This document shows, in pieces, positions 13,484-14,605 of a stretch of DNA of 14,605 bases. Source of the DNA: DATDRQ01 sp035291645 (lineage in GTDB: Bacteria; Chloroflexota; Anaerolineae; Anaerolineales; UBA4823); assembly GCA_035291645.1 (NCBI GenBank), contig DATDRQ010000251.1:1-14605 (forward strand). Direction: 5' to 3'. Made by a program: the position numbers and the translations under genes. Each line of letters opens with the position of its first letter. The stretch's first letter is position 1. The notes beneath the pieces are model-generated. The model ran no database searches, was not told the origin of the DNA, and worked only from the letters and a program-made list of their open reading frames with translations.

Positions 13484-14328
13484 CGGCCGCCCTGGCGCCT
13501 ACCACCCTGGTGATCGCCCGCCTGACGTTTCGCGAGGCCGCCCGGCGCCGCATCCTGCTGGCGGCTCTGCTGATGGGGATCGTCTTCCTGATCATCTATG
13601 GCCTTGGATACCATTATGTCAACGTCGAGATCGAGCGCGAGGCCACGCGGGTGCTGCAGCGCAACGAGATCCGCAACTTCCTGTTCATGGCCGGGCTGTA
13701 CGTGGTCAACTTCCTGACGGTGATGATGGCGGTGCTGACCTCGGTGGATACCCTCTCCGGGGAGATCGCCACCGGGACGGTTCACACGCTGGTTTCCAAA
13801 CCGGTGCGGCGGCGGGAGATCGTGTTGGGGAAATGGCTGGGCTTCGCCGGGATGCTGACGCTGTACCTGACCCTGATGGCTGGCGGCGTGGTGGGCCTGG
13901 TGTACGCCATCTCCGGTTATACGGCGCCCAACCTGGTGAACGGGCTTTCGCTGCTGTGGCTGAATGCCATCCTTTTACTGGGCGTCTCGCTGGTGGGAGG
14001 GGCGCTGCTCTCGACCCTGGCGAACGGCGTGCTGGTCTTCGGGATGTACGGGATCGCCTTCGTCGGGGGTTGGATCGAGCAGATCGGCTCTTTCCTGCAG
14101 AACGAGACGGCTGTGAACATTGGCATCCTCTCCAGCCTGATCATTCCCAGCGAAGCGTTGTGGAAGCGGGCAGCCTACGAAATGCAGTCACCGCTGGTGC
14201 AGGCGCTGGGCTTTTCGCCGTTCTCGGCAGCCTCCGTGCCCAGCCCGGTGATGATCGCCTATGCAGCGGTTTACGCCGGGGTGGCTTTGCTGCTGGCGAT
14301 CAGGTTGTTCGGCAGGCGCGATTTATGA
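13480..14328 (+). CDS. ABC-2 type transporter permease (NosY-like)
   Basis: A 282-residue membrane protein whose start codon overlaps the stop of the ATPase gene, so it is the partner permease. It opens with the cytoplasmic segment VIARLTFREAARRRILLAALLMG, typical of NosY-like subunits. Six hydrophobic segments follow (about residues 23-43, 70-92, 120-145, 160-182, 185-208 and 255-275). The loop SGEIATGTVHTLVSKPVRRREIVLGKW (about 94-120) is the conserved cytoplasmic element of ABC-2 permeases. It has no large extracytoplasmic domain, unlike the two permeases at the left end of the window, so this is a separate system. The substrate is unknown. Confidence 0.92.
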   Translation: MTAALAPTTLVIARLTFREAARRRILLAALLMGIVFLIIYGLGYHYVNVEIEREATRVLQRNEIRNFLFMAGLYVVNFLTVMMAVLTSVDTLSGEIATGTVHTLVSKPVRRREIVLGKWLGFAGMLTLYLTLMAGGVVGLVYAISGYTAPNLVNGLSLLWLNAILLLGVSLVGGALLSTLANGVLVFGMYGIAFVGGWIEQIGSFLQNETAVNIGILSSLIIPSEALWKRAAYEMQSPLVQALGFSPFSAASVPSPVMIAYAAVYAGVALLLAIRLFGRRDL

Positions 14329-14370
14329 TTTAAGGATTCATTCGAGCACAGAATAAAGGGGGTGTTGCCT

Positions 14371-14385
14371 GCGGGCGTGGCCCGC
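14371..14385 (+). terminator. GC hairpin after the permease gene, weak terminator candidate
   Basis: GCGGGC-GTG-GCCCGC forms a 6-base GC stem 42 bases after the permease stop, but no T-run follows. Confidence 0.3.
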
Positions 14386-14413
14386 CCATATACCATTTAA
14401 TCCAAACCCAGAA

Positions 14414-14430
14414 ATATTGCGTAACAATAT
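14414..14430. repeat. perfect inverted repeat upstream of the last gene
   Basis: ATATTG-CGTAA-CAATAT, 6-base arms around 5 bases, in an AT-rich spacer just ahead of a TAAAAT -10-like box (14451-14456). It is a candidate operator; no clear -35 box was found. Confidence 0.4.
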
Positions 14431-14486
14431 CATAGTTGTCTTAATAATGGTAAAATCCGACGATATCGGGGTGTGACCTGGCAGAA

Positions 14487-14605
14487 ATGACATTCCAACT
14501 CAACAAGTTAAAGGCGCGCTGGTTCGGTCTGGCCTCAGTCACTCTGCTGTTCAACGCGGCAATGTATTTGATCTTGAAGACCTACTGGCAGGAAGCATAT
14601 GCCAC
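14487..14605 (+). CDS. N-terminus of a membrane protein, cut by the window end
   Basis: The frame stays open from ATG 14487 to the window end (39 complete codons). It reads MTFQLNKLKARWFGLASVTL followed by LFNAAMYLILKTYWQEAYA. A positively charged start leads into a hydrophobic segment (about residues 13-31), as in an inner-membrane protein. There is no strong ribosome site, but an in-frame stop at 14451-14453 and the lack of other start codons make this ATG the only upstream choice. The family cannot be named from so few residues. Confidence 0.6.
   Translation, partial: MTFQLNKLKARWFGLASVTLLFNAAMYLILKTYWQEAYA

Noticed and set aside
1..14605. tRNA genes, CRISPR array, insertion sequence or phage genes
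   Set aside because: No repeat-spacer pattern, transposase motifs, terminal inverted repeats or tRNA-like cloverleaf was seen on reading either strand.

Overview
This is a GC-rich bacterial window whose gene content looks like a member of the Chloroflexota, probably an Anaerolineae-like lineage. That placement is an inference from gene style and mixture: tandem ABC-2 exporters, a DegV protein, an ECF sigma factor with a DUF4367-like anti-sigma factor, a CBS-domain PLP synthase and an AbrB/RelE-type toxin-antitoxin pair. No rRNA or other marker gene is present to settle it. No tRNA, CRISPR array, transposase or origin was seen, and no gene-free stretch exceeds 300 bases.

Layout from left to right: (1) 1-2478 (+), two consecutive ABC-2 permeases; the first is cut by the window edge and its ATPase is presumably upstream. 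(2) 2621-3263 (+), a compact toxin-antitoxin unit (SpoVT/AbrB-type antitoxin, RelE/ParE-type toxin) behind a consensus sigma-70 promoter. (3) 5635-3276 (-), a two-gene operon: a cystathionine beta-synthase/cysteine-synthase-type enzyme with CBS domains, then a ParB/SbnI-like protein that I read as a likely free serine kinase. Together they suggest an O-phosphoserine-linked sulfur amino acid route. (4) 6113-5674 (-), a cold-shock protein gene with a long structured leader, a good promoter and an intrinsic terminator. (5) 6135-8388 (+), two translationally coupled radical SAM genes, divergent from the cold-shock gene. (6) 9307-8459 (-), a DegV fatty-acid-binding protein, convergent with the radical SAM operon through a shared terminator. 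(7) 9441-10659 (+), a visibly less GC-rich gene joining an alpha-helical, possibly TPR-like N-terminus to a LexA/UmuD-type S24 self-cleaving domain, with palindromes over its promoter. (8) 10747-12458 (+), an ECF sigma factor coupled to its membrane anti-sigma factor, ended by a large hairpin terminator. (9) 12531-14328 (+), an ABC ATPase/permease pair whose ATPase lacks any ATG, GTG or TTG start ahead of its Walker A motif. (10) 14487-end (+), the first codons of a membrane protein.

The items I would follow first are the S24 fusion protein, the serine kinase/PLP synthase pair, the uncharacterised radical SAM pair, and the ATPase start-codon anomaly.
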